Of a stretch of 64,000 bases of DNA, positions 24,644 through 37,624 are shown piece after piece (the stretch's first letter is position 1; every line of letters starts with the position of its first letter). The stretch is taken from NCBI RefSeq assembly GCF_033439725.1, contig NW_026944386.1, positions 4,464,001-4,528,000 of the forward strand. The letters run 5' to 3'. The notes below the pieces were generated by a model, which had not been told where the DNA came from, did not search any database, and saw nothing but the letters and a program-made list of their open reading frames with translations. The position numbers and the translations under genes are program-made. This DNA is from Neurospora tetraspora. Taxonomy: Eukaryota; Ascomycota; Sordariomycetes; Sordariales; Sordariaceae.

Positions 24644-25059
24644 CTTGAGGTACTTACTCCACCACCAAAATCGCTAACAAATCGATGTACTTCAGTTTTG
24701 TTACATACTTGTATATAAGCCAGCAAGTCCACTTTTTACCCCTTTTCAATTCTAACAACCATGCTGCATCGCTATATTTTTACATAGTATTCTAGCACTC
24801 TAAAATATCGTAATTCTCGTTAAATATTGTAATTACTCATCATTATTCTTATAATCATCGTGACCCTCATTACCCTATTACTCCTCGTCATTACCCCATT
24901 ACTCATCCTCGTCTCCCTCCTTATCTCCCTCCTTATTTCCCTCCTTCTTATTAAATGAATCAAAATAATAAAATCATAGTACTAAATATAACTTCATCAT
25001 CCTATTCTCTCTTCACTATATCTCATACTCTCGTTAAACAATAGCTCGATCTATAGGGG

Positions 25060-28000
25060 TATATTACAGAGCGAGGCACTATTGAGTATAGGGTAAGATA
25101 TACGTTATTGTACGGAGGAGAGGAAAGGAAGGTGTGCGTAGAGGACTAGCTATATAGGCGAGAGCCCTAGCAGGCCAGTCTGTACACGCGCACACGTACA
25201 GCTGTACATAACTACTATACTCTAGGCATAGCATATAAGGTAATCAATACAATATAAGAATATTATAGGCTAGCCTTATAATACTATCCCCCTTTAAAAG
25301 AAGCTCTAGTAGCTTCGAATCTATATACATATAATAATACTCTAAATTATTTATTTTAAACTCTTCTCGTAATCCTTTAATATCTTATTGTAGTTTATAA
25401 ACTCTATCCTTAATATTCGACCAAACTAAATATTTATTAAACGTTTCGCTATTTTCACAAATACCATTTCTAATCCCCATTCTTTATACGCTATAAATTT
25501 ATTCTCCGTCCCTATTATAACCGTAATCATATTAGGTAACGGTTATATTATATCGATAACGGCGGCGGCGGTCTCGTACTAGGTAATACGGGTAGACCGA
25601 CGTTTCAAAGATACTAGGGGCGTCGGTAATTCTAAAGCGGCAGCCGGTAATTTTAAAGTAGTAATTAGTTCTAGAACGGCTACTAATACTAAGGGCTATT
25701 TAACCAATATAGCCTCAACGTTTAATAGTGTAAATTTATTAAAGTATTTATTGTAAAAATTTTAAAATATTTCCTTATAATTAATAATATTATATTTAAA
25801 TTCCCAAATCGGCTAGTAATTATCCTTCTATTCGATATAGTAATACTAATACTAATTACCGCCGAATTAAACACAATCGATAAATCTCTTAAAATTCTAT
25901 TCTTCCCACTCCTCATAATTATCCGTTCTAATTATTATACGCCCGTTATTTACCTTCACATTAAACGATATATTTTAACTAGAAAAATTCTTACTAATTT
26001 ATAATTATACTATAAAAACGTAGAATACTAACGAATACTTTATATTAACTGGGAATATAAAATACATTATATAATTCTCCGCCTAAGTAACGTAAAAAGG
26101 GCCCTCTTATCGCGGATAGAATTTTAAATACAATCGACCGTTAACAAAATTTATTATATTTAATAAAGCTATATCGCCGGAACGGTATTTAAGAAAGTTG
26201 ACGCGTTTTTTATTAATGTTATTTTCGTATCGCTCTTAAATTTAATAAATTTATTAAATAACGAAATCCGAGATTTATTAGAAGTAATCCGCTAATTCAA
26301 ATATTTTGAAGTATTCTTTAAACTAAGCTGGGGAAAGGTCTAGAAGTAGTGGGGTATAAAGCTTAATACTCATCTATAAGTAGTAACCGTAATTAACGAA
26401 GAAGGGGGAGACGCTTATTAACGATAATATAGCGTTATTTCTAATAAACTCCGTAATTAGCAGCTATTTTGCCCAATCGGTTTATACCCAATTAATATAA
26501 AGCCGTAAGAATTATTCTATTTCCACATTAATATATTCTATCTAAACGTTAGTCTAAAGGTAGAAAGCTAAGGTTAATTTACAAATAATTAATAATTTCG
26601 TATAAAAAATAATCCAAAAATATAATATAAAGTAAATATTTCTATCAGATAAAATACTATTTAGCAGGCCATAAATCGAATAAATATAGTCGATAAAACG
26701 GTCCGCAAATTCCTCCGCTTCTAAAATCACTATAAATATATAATACCGTATCTTAATTAATCGGTCGATAATAATAGTAATATATTTAAAACTTTAGCCG
26801 AAATAGGTACTTCCTAATAGTGGAATAACGTAATCGATAAACACGTCCCTCTATAGTGCTAGAAAAACGGCTATAAATTTAAGATATCTAATTAAACCCC
26901 GTTTTAACGACTTTATCTTTATATAAAGGAAATAACTTCTATAAAAGGTTCTTATATTATTATACATCCCATCCTAATAGAATTCGTACTATAAGAATTT
27001 ATACGTAATATCCCGACCGGGGTAATCCGCGCCGGAAAAATTATGTTAATAATTAATTAATTAAAATTAGAATTCCTTCTTATAAGGGTTAATAATTACT
27101 CTATCCTACTATTTTATAATACTATTCATAGCGTAATATTCTAAAAAAGCGTAATAAAAAACTATTTTAATAGTTGATAACTACTAGCGCTTCGTTTCGT
27201 CGGTCAAGTAAGAGACGAATTCTTATAAAAAGATAAATATTTTGTAATTAAGGTAAATTAAATTATTAATCGATTTATTATTAAAATTGTCTATACTTAA
27301 TAAATATAGAAAGAATTTACAACGGGGTCTTCTTCGGAAAAATAACCGCTTTCAAACTAGGAGGGATCTAAAAGCGGGCGTTTTCTAACTATAAATCGGT
27401 CGTCTTTTATATTATTGGAGCGGTTGTTTAATTTGTAATTCAATACGTTTAAACGAAGATTTTTAGAATCCGGCGTATATTTAATTAAAAAATTAAACCG
27501 GAATAAGAACTAGGACTACTATATATAGCGCTAAGTAAATTACTTATTAATTGTAAAAGTTTATAGGTTCTTATAATTTATTGAAATATTAAAAAATTAT
27601 TAAATTCCTTCGAATTCTAGCCTCTACTCCTCTAATACTTTAATAATAATGAGGAATTTTTTATTATAAATATTATAATTGTATTTTTAAACTATATATT
27701 TCATTAAAAAGTAAATTATTAAATATAGTACGCTATTATCCTCGTATTGAGATAGAATGTTGCTTATAACCTAATTTGACGCGTTTGTTTCAATTACCGT
27801 TTTTTTTTTTTTTCAATTTAATTGTAAATTTTCAATATAAGACCCTTAGTAAAAATTGTTTTCAATACTTTAAAAACGGATTAGTAACTATTATTCCATG
27901 TCTAAGCGGCGTCCTTCTTAGTAACTTCGTAGAATAATATAGCTATAGTAGAAAAATTTCGTATAAATTGTCAATAGAAATTTATAAGTCCTAAAAAGTA

Positions 28001-31000
28001 TTATAAAGACTTCTTAAACTCTAAGGCCGCCTATTTAATAATAATTTTAATTTTTTCTAAATCTATTTCAATACCTTTTAAAGTAATAATTAAACTTAAA
28101 TACTTCGTATATATAGTATAGAATTCGTACTTGTTGATATTAACACTAAAGCCTGCCCAAATTAAGCAATTGAAGATATCGTTAACGTATTACTCGTAAT
28201 CCTTAACGTTATTAGAATAAATAAAAACGTCGTCGAAATAAATAATCGTATAAACGTTGAAGATATTATATAAAATATTATTAATATAATTCTAAAAAGT
28301 ACTTAGCGCGCTGTATAAATTAAATGGTATAACTAAAGATTCGAAAAGGCTAAACTATATAATAAACGTAATTAACTGTTTATAACCCTACTTAATATAA
28401 ATATAAATAAAAATAATAATAGTATCGAATTTAATAAAAATCTTAACTTAGTAAATAGCGTTAAGGATTTTCTTAATTAACAGTAATAAGTAATAGAATT
28501 TTAAAGTTAAATTATTAATACCTTTATAATCGATATAAATACGGACTCCGCCTCCTAACTTCTTAAAGAATAAAATTAAGGAAGAGGCCTCAAATTAAAA
28601 TAGCCGAATAAACTTCTTAACCAAATTATCATCAATCCATTTCTTAATAATACTCAATTCGTCGGGATTAAACGGGCAGCTTCGAACCGCTAGCGGGGTA
28701 ATTACAAAGCGGAGTTTGATTTTAAAATTATAAGAGCGTATCAGGGGTAATATCTCAACGCCCTCCTATTTAAACATCTTAACGTAATACTAATATTAAA
28801 AGGGGAGCTTTACTTTAATTTACTTATTAATTTTTAGTAATTTATCGACTTTTTCGTAAAATTTCGTTACATCTTCGGATATAATTTTATTTAAGGATAC
28901 GCTATCTATTGCAAAATATTTATTAATAACCGCCTTACAATATAGGAAGTCTTCTTCTATCCCTAAAAGTGGTACCGAATTAGCGATTCTTATAACGCGG
29001 AGGGTTTCCCTATCCTTAATTCCAATTAAACTATCAATCTATTTTTAAAAATTATTACCGAATAAATATTTATACTTTCCTCCTCTTCCTACCAATACTT
29101 CTAATATTATTTCTTTAATTAATCCATCGCTAATATATTCAAAATTTAGGACGCCTCCTTCTTCCTCTATTTTATCTTCCTCTTTCATCCTTTTAATATC
29201 TTCTACTATTTAAGCCCTATCGTATAAATTACCTAAAACTTATACTTTTTAATTATTTAATTAAGAATTACTACTAATAATTCTTAAATATTGTTAAAGT
29301 TAATAAGACTGCGGAGTATATTATAAATGCGGACTGGCGTATAATAATCGGCGTTATTAGTATAGACGCCTCTAATTATTTAATAAGGAATTAAAAAAAC
29401 GTAGGGAATTTTAAAACTGGGTACGGCTAAGAATATTAAAGCTCACCCTAATTTACTAAGGTTTTTATTAATAAATATATCATTTAAATAATTAGCTATT
29501 CAGTATTTAAAGTAATTAAACTTCTAACGAGCGGCTCTCTTTATAATTGTAGAAATAGAAATACAGCGCGTAATATCAATTTAAAGGCTATATATATAAT
29601 CGAATTTAAATTCCCCTTCGAGGGTAAATTCCCCTTCGTCCGAAACCTCTTCGTAAAAAGCCTTTTTATAAATAGGAATTAAATAAGTACCTAGTATATT
29701 AAATAAAAGAATAATATACTTACCGTTAGATTTTAGAAGGGTGCGGCGTATATACTTAAAGGCGCCTTTTAAGAAGTAGCTTCTTAATTTATATATTAGG
29801 GTAAACTATAGGGAATTGTAAAGTTAAAAAATATTTAAAGCGTAGTAAACGAGTCAAGAGTAGCTAAGGATAATTAAGTTATTTGCATTTAAATTATAAG
29901 TTAATAAATTAATAATTTCGTAATAGAATCCTGCTTATATTATTAATTTAGAGAAGTAAGTAACATTATTTTTAATAAAGTTTCCATTAGTAAAGTAGAA
30001 GATTCTTAACGTTTTTAATTTATAATAGGGAAATTAATAATAGTAAATAAAATATTTATTAATAAAATTAAGAGTAGTATAGCTGCTATTGACTAAAGTA
30101 AAATAATATAGTTTACGCGATCCGTTGGATAAATAAATAAAGAAATTTAATAAATTAGGGTATTTATAACGGCTATTTATAAAAGATTTATATATTTCGA
30201 TTATATTTAATTATATAGGGATATTTTCTTTCTTTTCTTCTAATCCTATAGATTTATACTTCTAATTATAATTTAGTTTAGAGGCTCCATATTTTTCTAC
30301 TAATTAATAACGCCGTTTTTATTACCTTAAATAGGACTAACGAAACCCAGTTAGTAAATAGGGGCCAGCATATTCTAATAATTTTAAGTAACCACGGAGG
30401 CTATACCTATAGTATTAATTTAATAACCTCTAATTAGGCAGTATTAATTATACTACTATTAGCTGTAATTATATTAACTTTATTAAGGAGCGGCGTTACC
30501 TCTTCTACTATTGCTTCTACTATTTCTATTTCCTCCGCGACTTCTGCTTTTACTATAGGATAGGCGGACTTCCTTCCTAAAATTAATACTAGTGTAGCAC
30601 GCAACTAAAAAATAACTTTAACGGTTATAGTGGGTATAAATATTTATTTATATACGGTAATCGAAAAGTTTTTAAGAAATTATGTTATATAAAGTAATAT
30701 TAGTAGTAAATATTTTATTAATATTAATATCTATAATAATACTACTTCAATTAATGGGTTTATTTATAATAAAAATAAAAATAGTTTTTAATTTATAAAA
30801 GGGATTAGTAAACTTATTGTAATAAATACTATTTTCGAAATTCTAAGCGAGGCCCCGGGCGGTCTTAAATTACTTCGTATAATTATCGTCGACGGACTAG
30901 GGGTATTAAAGAACGAAGACGGCCCGGACTTCTTTAATATTTTTACTACGGAAGTAATAGATTTTTATAATATTATCTAATTTATAATAATCGACGAGTA

Positions 31001-31950
31001 AAATAAATTAGTCTTTGAAAATTTACTAACGTATATCCTTAATTATTTTCAATCTGTTTAATTTGTAATGAACGTAAATAGTAAGGTTAATATTATTGTA
31101 CTTAGTATTAAATTCGTCGAAAAAGTCTATTGTAATTTTCCATTTCGATTTAGTATTATTATTAGAATATTTAAAAATTATATTCAAATCCGATTTAATA
31201 GCAGAGAAGGGCGTACCCTCTAAAAATTAAACGATATATAAGAAATATTTAATTTGGGGTATAAAAAAAACGACTTTATTAATCTAATATAGTTTAATTT
31301 TTATACGCTAAGTGTAGTAGCGTTCTACGTATTCTAAAGGGATATTACCTTTAATATTAAATGGTAAAACGTATAAACGGGATAATACTGACCGGCCGCT
31401 ACTAATAGCCATAATTGATATATTAGAATCGCTTAGGGGGCCGGGGTTACTAATGATAGGGATTTGGGCTAGGTTGTAGGTAAAATTAGTAATATTAATT
31501 TATTCTAATCGATTGTAGAGATCGTTAACAGTTTTAATGTAATTTTCGTATTATTTTTAAAAAACGAAATTAATATTAATTTTAAAATCGGCGAACGACT
31601 ACTTTAATACGGCGATTTATTTATATAGTTCGTCAATTTTAAATTTATATTAGAAAATTGTAGTAACTAAATTACTATTAAATTTAGCAACTTCCCTCTA
31701 AGAATTTTCCAAATCTTCCTCCTCTTTCTAGGCGCGGTCGTAGGCTTTAATAATATTGTCGTAGATTAAATAATTTAAAATAATAATTATATTACGGAAG
31801 ACGGGGATAATCGTGAAAGTAAAGGCGTATTCTATAGTTGCAATTAAAAGAAGGCCGGTAAGGGGGTTATTATCAAAGTTTATAAGTATTTTTATAAGGT
31901 TATTGTAAATTACTTAATTTGTAAAGTTAAAGATTTAGAGAGCTCCGATT
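25060..31950 (-). mobile_element. RIP-degraded chromovirus (Ty3/gypsy), minus strand
   Basis: Minus-strand translation, though full of stops, shows reverse transcriptase near 28200-28400 (NYINNILYNIFNVYTIIYFDD, then VFIYSNNVKD, with FDD retained). Integrase lies near 26350-26900 (IIIDRLIKIRYY, EEFADRFIDYIY, LLNSILSDRN). A chromodomain-like remnant lies near 25720-25830. The terminal sequence at about 25060-25430 matches, inverted, the LTR-like part at about 3880-4262. The order RT, integrase, chromodomain, LTR running leftwards is that of chromoviruses. Gag should lie near 29300-31950, but I could not verify it, and I found no matching 5' LTR on the right. Limits are approximate. Confidence 0.75.
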
Positions 31951-32249
31951 ATAATAATTGCGATAAAATTGTCTATAATAATTAGAATGCCCGATATTAA
32001 TCGTTAGATTAATCGTAATAATGGTAATCTTTTATAATTACTATTTTAAGGGTAGGAGGGGAAAGGGGATTAAATACCTAATTAATTAACTCCTAGCTCG
32101 GCCCTAATAATACTAGGGTCGAATCTTATATTTATCCGATTAATAAAGGCCAAAATTTGTAAAATCGTAATACGTAATTATAAGTAGGTTATTTAATTAA
32201 TTAATTTCTCCCTTGAACGCGCGTAGCGCAATAGTAAGGCATAATAAAC

Positions 32250-34550
32250 GCAGTGAATACCTCCTCTACCAATACCTCCCTCTTTACATTATAAATCCAG
32301 GAAAGTAATAAACTACCCTCTAGTAACCAATTATAAGGAAGCCGTATATCATTAATATCACGGCCTTCCAATATTACTTATACTATAATTGCCTTATTCT
32401 TTTTATCGTTTAACTCCTTCCATCGTATTCTCCTAACCTCTTGATACTAAGTAAGAAGGTAATCTTTATCCTTTAATTACTCTAATAATAGCTTTATAGC
32501 ATTACCCTACTCAAGACGGTTCTTACCCTCTATCCTTAACCGTACTCTAATATTCTTTACCCAATCCTTACACTCTCTTTTGAAATTAATAATCCACTTA
32601 CATAAAACGATTCTTTCAACCTCTAAATCTTTCTTTCTAATACAATCTTTCTCCTTCTATTATATAGGAATACAGCCATTATCATCTACTGCAAATCGTA
32701 AACGAACATCACCAACGACGACTAGGCCAGCTCTCATTACTATCCTTTTAGTACGAGCCTCCTTTCTAATAGTATCCTTAACCTCTTTCCTCCTCTTTCG
32801 TCGATCAGCTTCTACACTAGATATTACTATCAAGGAAAGGCCAGCTTATACCTTATTTTGCTTCCTTATTACATATCTAATTATTAAATTGAGGGGGGTT
32901 TTATTAACTTTAGTACGTTTAATACTATTATCAACGTATATAAAAAAATCCTCTAATGATTAGTAAGGCAAGAGGAGAGGTAACTACGTTAGACTAATTA
33001 TCTTTACTAACTAGTTTTTTAGGAGGCGTTTCGAAGCTATACGTTTTATATAATAGCATTATTATATTATACATCCACATACTATTATTAAATACAGCTA
33101 GCATCTTTACTTTCTTTACTATATAAAAAAAACGATTATCTTTAATAGAAATATACTCTCGCTAATTACTTTCTCTCTCCTCCTCATAATCTTTATTAAG
33201 AAAGATATACCCTCTCTTCTTCGAAATGATAAGTAGGTCTATTACTAATATAAGGAGGTCGGCTAGCTTTAATAATACAATATTAGGGTTAATTAGGTAT
33301 AAACCTACATTTACCCAAATAAACTTCATATTATCAACCTTAAAAGACTTCTTACGTATATTATACAAACTATCAAAGAAGGTGTACTTAATATATTCAA
33401 CATTATTATACGTAATCTTCTTATCCTTATAAACTTGAAAAATGCCTACATTAAGAGGTTATAAAAGATAGATAGAGTGAAGGGGAAGTAGAAAAAGAAT
33501 AACGTTATTCTTATAATAACGCTCGTAAAATTCAATAATATAGTAACTACTATAATTATTCAATAAAAGTAACCGCTTCTCTTACTTATCAATAGGCATA
33601 GAGTACTAATTCCAATAATTAAACCAATATAACGCAAACTAATCGTTAATATAGCCTTTTAATAAGATAGAAATAATAATATCGTTATAAAAGTAGTTAT
33701 TAGCGTAGTTCTCTATAATCTTAACGCTAAGGAAAGTAATAAATAGTAGAATAACGTACCTAATTACTAATCTATATTCAATAATAATAACAAACTCTTT
33801 AGTATTTAAATTAAATATCTATATTATTGAAATTTCTTAATAAATCCAAACCATATAAAATTTAGTAAGATAGCCAACCCTATAATTAGATTCGTCCTTA
33901 TTCTATTAATTATCATTAATAATAATATTATTATTAATATAGTTATAATACTAATTAAATACCTCCTCGATAGAATTTCAAAATTATACTATCTTTCTAA
34001 CCTAAGCGAAGGATTTAGTACGTATTATCTTAAAATCATCGTTACAATTTATATATTCCTTTACCCATTATTGGTTTATATCATCGGGCTTCCTATTCAC
34101 TCGTAAAATCTACTATATTACTTATTTAAATTCTTAAATTATTACCTTCATACCTACGTACGTTAATTATTAATCTATTAAAATTATCATTAATCAACTA
34201 CAAAGGGGCACGAATTAAAAGCGAAACGAATATTTACTTAAACTATAATAGCAAAGTCCTCCTCCTCTATTAATTTCTTATTATAGCCGCCGTTCTATAA
34301 TTTTAATTACGCGCCGTTCACGCAACTTCGTATTACAAAATATAATACTTTAAATACCCTAGCAATAGCATTAATACTCTTAAATTCGCTACGCCAAAAA
34401 GCGTTAGCAATAAACTCAATTGCTTTATTGATATCCTCCTTAAAAATACTTTTATTATAAAGCTTACATCTAGTCTTCTTAATCCTCGGTAGTATTATAT
34501 AGAATTCGATTCGGTTAATAGTTAAGAAGGTTAATTAATATTAATATTAA
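32250..34550 (-). mobile_element. RIP-degraded pogo/Fot1-like transposase
   Basis: On the minus strand near 33500-33200 one frame reads ILFLLPLHSIYLL*PLNVGIF, then VEYIKYTFFDSLYNIRKKSF and then GLYLINPNIVLLKL. This matches the conserved pogo/Fot1 DDE stretch (LPPHTSHLLQPLDVGVF..., then the GLIPFNPEVVL-like tail), with Gln-to-stop change. A basic Arg/Lys-rich tail (RRKRKEEVKDTIRKEARTK) follows toward 32800, as in fungal pogo transposases. No intact frame remains. TA target preference of this superfamily fits the TA flanks of the block. Exact ends are uncertain; the transposase may belong to the 39-bp inverted-repeat element. Confidence 0.65.
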
Positions 34551-34885
34551 AACTAAAGAATAGAACGCGACCGCGACTAGTATATACACTCAATATACAA
34601 TAATCTAAAAAAGTACGTACATTTTATTCACATACTAGAAGACCCCAAAACACTAAAATTATACTACATTTTCATTTGCACTACCAAAAAAGGAGATATG
34701 AAAAAAGTAAAATTATCACTAGATAGAGAAAGAAATAGCGCACAATTCAGCACATTTACATTTTTAATACATACGTTGTAGGGTTGGGAATCAATATATG
34801 AATAGCTTTATCCTGTTTAGCAATATGCAGGTATACTGGGCTACCTTCATTTGCTAGTAAATTTGCAGGTGGAGCAAGTACCAGA

Positions 34886-34924
34886 TTTTTTAACTAATTG
34901 CCCTGATTTTAACTAATTGCCCTG
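34886..34924 (-). repeat. Right 39-bp terminal inverted repeat
   Basis: Exact reverse complement of 24605-24643, again made of two tandem 18-mers. It survives with its GC intact next to AT-rich interior DNA. Confidence 0.95.
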
Positions 34925-35452
34925 CCAGACCCCATGCTGGCGCATGGGGTCTGAGGCGCTTCTAGCCCAGACGAGTAGGCGACACCACTGGAACGGTCAC
35001 GCCCATCCACTTTGCCAGTTGTCAGACCTCCTCTACGGCTTCACCTTGAGGGGGCATTAATGATGCATTCGGTCACAAGAGGGCGCTGTAAAAAGGTGCA
35101 AGCCTCCGGGGAACCACCTTCCTCGTTCCCTACATCGGTTTCAATCTGCTGCTGCCGGTCAACTGTGGTCATCAACCATTTGCTGCTGTGAAAGAGAGCA
35201 TCAAGAGAGTGGGCAGTGGTGTCATTGCTGATTACACTGTACAAGGGTATTTGTCTCCCCTTGTTGCCTTGCTGCCAGCGAATCCCACTGGGCTTGGAGC
35301 CCCATCACACTGCGCTTGATTGGGCCTTGATCCGCCCAAAAGTGAGGCGGACCTCTTCCACTGGATGACATCATCTCCAAGGCACCGTCATTTCCCGGAC
35401 GGCGTGGGTCTCGAGTCTCTGCGGTTAATGGTTATGTTCCTGTCAATCTTGC

Positions 35453-35532
35453 TACTCGTCAGGGCTAGAAGCGCCCAGTCTGACCCCGTGCTACGCAATG
35501 GGTCTGTGAGGCGTTTCTAGCCCAGACGAGTA
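35453..35532. mobile_element. 80-bp TA-flanked hairpin element (MITE-like)
   Basis: TA is followed by CTCGTCAGGGCTAGAAGCGCC. An imperfect central hairpin comes next, then the reverse complement of CTCGTCTGGGCTAGAAACGCC and TA. The 21-bp ends differ at only two positions. The same two end types (A version on the left, T version on the right) form the outer edges of the 10.4-kb block at 24551 and 34977. It is too short to encode anything and would need a transposase supplied elsewhere. Confidence 0.8.
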
Positions 35533-37411
35533 ACGCCCTTACAGCTTGACAGCTTTCTCAGTCATCATCTCCTTTTTGAGATCTTCTCGGGTAATTCAAA
35601 AATGCTTGGATTTCTGCTGACAAAGAACTCATTATCTACGAGACAACTTTGACAACTCACACACACCTCCTCGGTCTCGTCTCTTGTTTCTGGTTCCGCG
35701 CGGTATCCTCGGAAAGAGGAAGCTTGGGCTCCAAGCTGCCCACCCTCTCACCCCGTATTTGATATTGTACGTACATACGTCAAAGGTCAAATTTCACTTG
35801 CCGGCATTCAACGACGACCGACGACTTACACGTCAAGTGGCCTGTGCGTCATTCAGTCAAACGAGCCAGTCGAGTCAGTCCTCTGTCGTCACCTCCCCTG
35901 CAGGGCACATCTCGAACCTGCCATCCGATGGCCATGCTGGCAACGGATAGCCTCACCTCACATCTCTTGCCCAGCCAGGCATGCTATGCTATGCTGTGCT
36001 TCTACTATCTGCTCGACATGACACTTTCCCCTGATTACTCGCATCAGATGCTCCATCTTCCCCGTTGACCATCTTTGGACCCTGGGCGCCAGGCACGCCA
36101 GCGGTGCCCATTCATTGCTGGTCAGAATCTCAGATGTTAGATGGCCTCCTCCACCATTCTGCACTTCATTCGCCCTTCTCGAACCTCTCCTGCCTCGTTC
36201 CCCTTGCTTTAGACTGCCGAGCTGCAAGAAGCAAGGGGAACTGGGGAAGCAGGGCCATTGGAATCGATTGATGGAACGTTCCTCTGAGGCTTCCAGGGCT
36301 CCGTATGTAGGGTCGAACTGTTTGGGCAATGGCTTCGCTTAGACTTCGCAAGGGGCACGGGCACATTTGCCTGCTTTCCTGAGGATACTATGAGGCATCG
36401 AGGCATCGAGGCAGTGAGGTTGGTGTTTTTTTTAATCAAAAAGAGATGACTGGTTAAGGAGAGAGGAAGCATAAGTCTATGCACCGAAATGTTCACCGAG
36501 GAAGCGAGTTGTCTTCACCCATTGGCAGGATATCGAAACTCTGTTACCGCATCTCCTTCAATTTCCTCATGCCGTCATTCCGGTTCCCTCAAAAATGTTG
36601 CCTCTGTCTTTACTCACGAGAGGCATTCCCCCTTCCAGGTAAAAGAACCAAACAAACAGTGGATGTCGTCCAAGACGCAAGCGAGAACTCCCCTCCGGTT
36701 CCGGGCTCCACTCCACCTCCCAGGCTCCACGAGTTCGGGGATCCATCAGGACCCATCGGACCCGTAAATCCCGGACCCGTTGTTCGTTGGAAACCCTGCC
36801 TGTGTGTGCCTGTGCCCGCTTTCCGCCATCCGCATCCGCACATCCCGTCGTACCTTACCGGTTTTACCGCTATGACCAATCTCGTGAAATCGGCCCCACA
36901 GACTGGGCTCGGCTTGGTTGCGTCTTGGCATACGGGGGCCCAATACGGAGGGAGCTCCGTGGTGACACCCACGCCCGCGACCGGGGGACCGGCGGGGTTG
37001 AGCTGAGCGAAACGAAACATCAACCCCCCACATGCAATCAAAGATGTCAAATTAGCATTTGTGCCCGGGCTCTCCTGGTGGTTACCTACAATATGGGGTC
37101 AAACTCCTGAATCTGACTCCCCCGGAGATGTTGAGACGCTTTGCTATCCAATCTTAGCATCGCCCAGAGATCACTCTGTGCAAGTGTCGATTTAGTTCAT
37201 TCGTTCCTTTCTAGGCACGCGATGCCTCTCACACGGTCACACCTCCAGGACCTCAAACCCCAGAATCCTACCTCTACCCACTGTGTATCTACGCAGTATT
37301 GCTCATTATCGTCGTTCAAACTGAATGGTCAAAATTCCAAACTACTCAGCCAATAAACCACCAAAACAGCTTCTTCACTCGCTGAGTGGTCCAGTTTAGC
37401 TACCGCACTAA

Positions 37412-37624
37412 ATACTAGCATCACTTAACGATTCGCTGCTGATAATCATCCGGCTTGTCGTTGGAGGGAAGCTGTGGGAAGCTTGCCTTCGGTTTGAACG
37501 GGAACGGAACTTCATGAGATGCGAAATCTCGGGCCTAGAACATATTGAAGTGGATTTTGACCAACTGACGGCGAGGTTCAATATGGCGACGGCAGAGGAA
37601 GACGGCATGGTCAGCGAGCACTAG
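37412..37624 (+). pseudogene. Possible C-terminal coding fragment of an unknown gene
   Basis: A 70-codon open stretch ends at TAG 37622-37624, and its composition looks coding. It includes GGKLWEACLRFERERNFMRC and then GLEHIEVDFDQLTARFNMAT, and ends in an acidic tail. It has no ATG near its start. A possible acceptor (TACTAG) ends at 37418, so it could be a last exon or the relic of a lost gene. I do not recognise the protein, and no upstream exon could be joined. It could also be chance. Confidence 0.3.

Larger units (their letters stand above)
24551..34977. mobile_element. Composite RIP-degraded transposon block bounded by TA and inverted ends
   Basis: A 10.4-kb AT-rich block. Its outermost 21 bases are inverted copies (CTCGTC[A/T]GGGCT at each end, next to TA at 24551-24552 and 34976-34977). 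Just inside each outer end is a GC-rich hairpin (stem CCCTTGCC/GGCAAGGG on the left; CAGACCCCATG/CATGGGGTCTG on the right). Then comes a perfect 39-bp inverted repeat. The interior holds a chromovirus and a pogo-like transposase, both ruined by RIP-type mutation. The ends kept normal GC while the interior did not. TA flanks suit a Tc1/mariner/pogo-type element. Whether the block is one large element or a stack of nested insertions is open. Confidence 0.7.

Noticed and set aside
31950-32600. Expected 5' LTR of the minus-strand chromovirus
   Set aside because: I looked for a second copy of the 25060-25430 sequence here and did not see one; not claimed.
24551-34977. Helitron, because of the end hairpins
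   Set aside because: Both ends are inverted copies flanked by TA, whereas Helitrons lack terminal inverted repeats and insert between A and T without duplication.
36479-37006. 175-codon plus-strand frame
   Set aside because: Pro/Arg-rich with equally long antisense frames; no domain or promoter signal.
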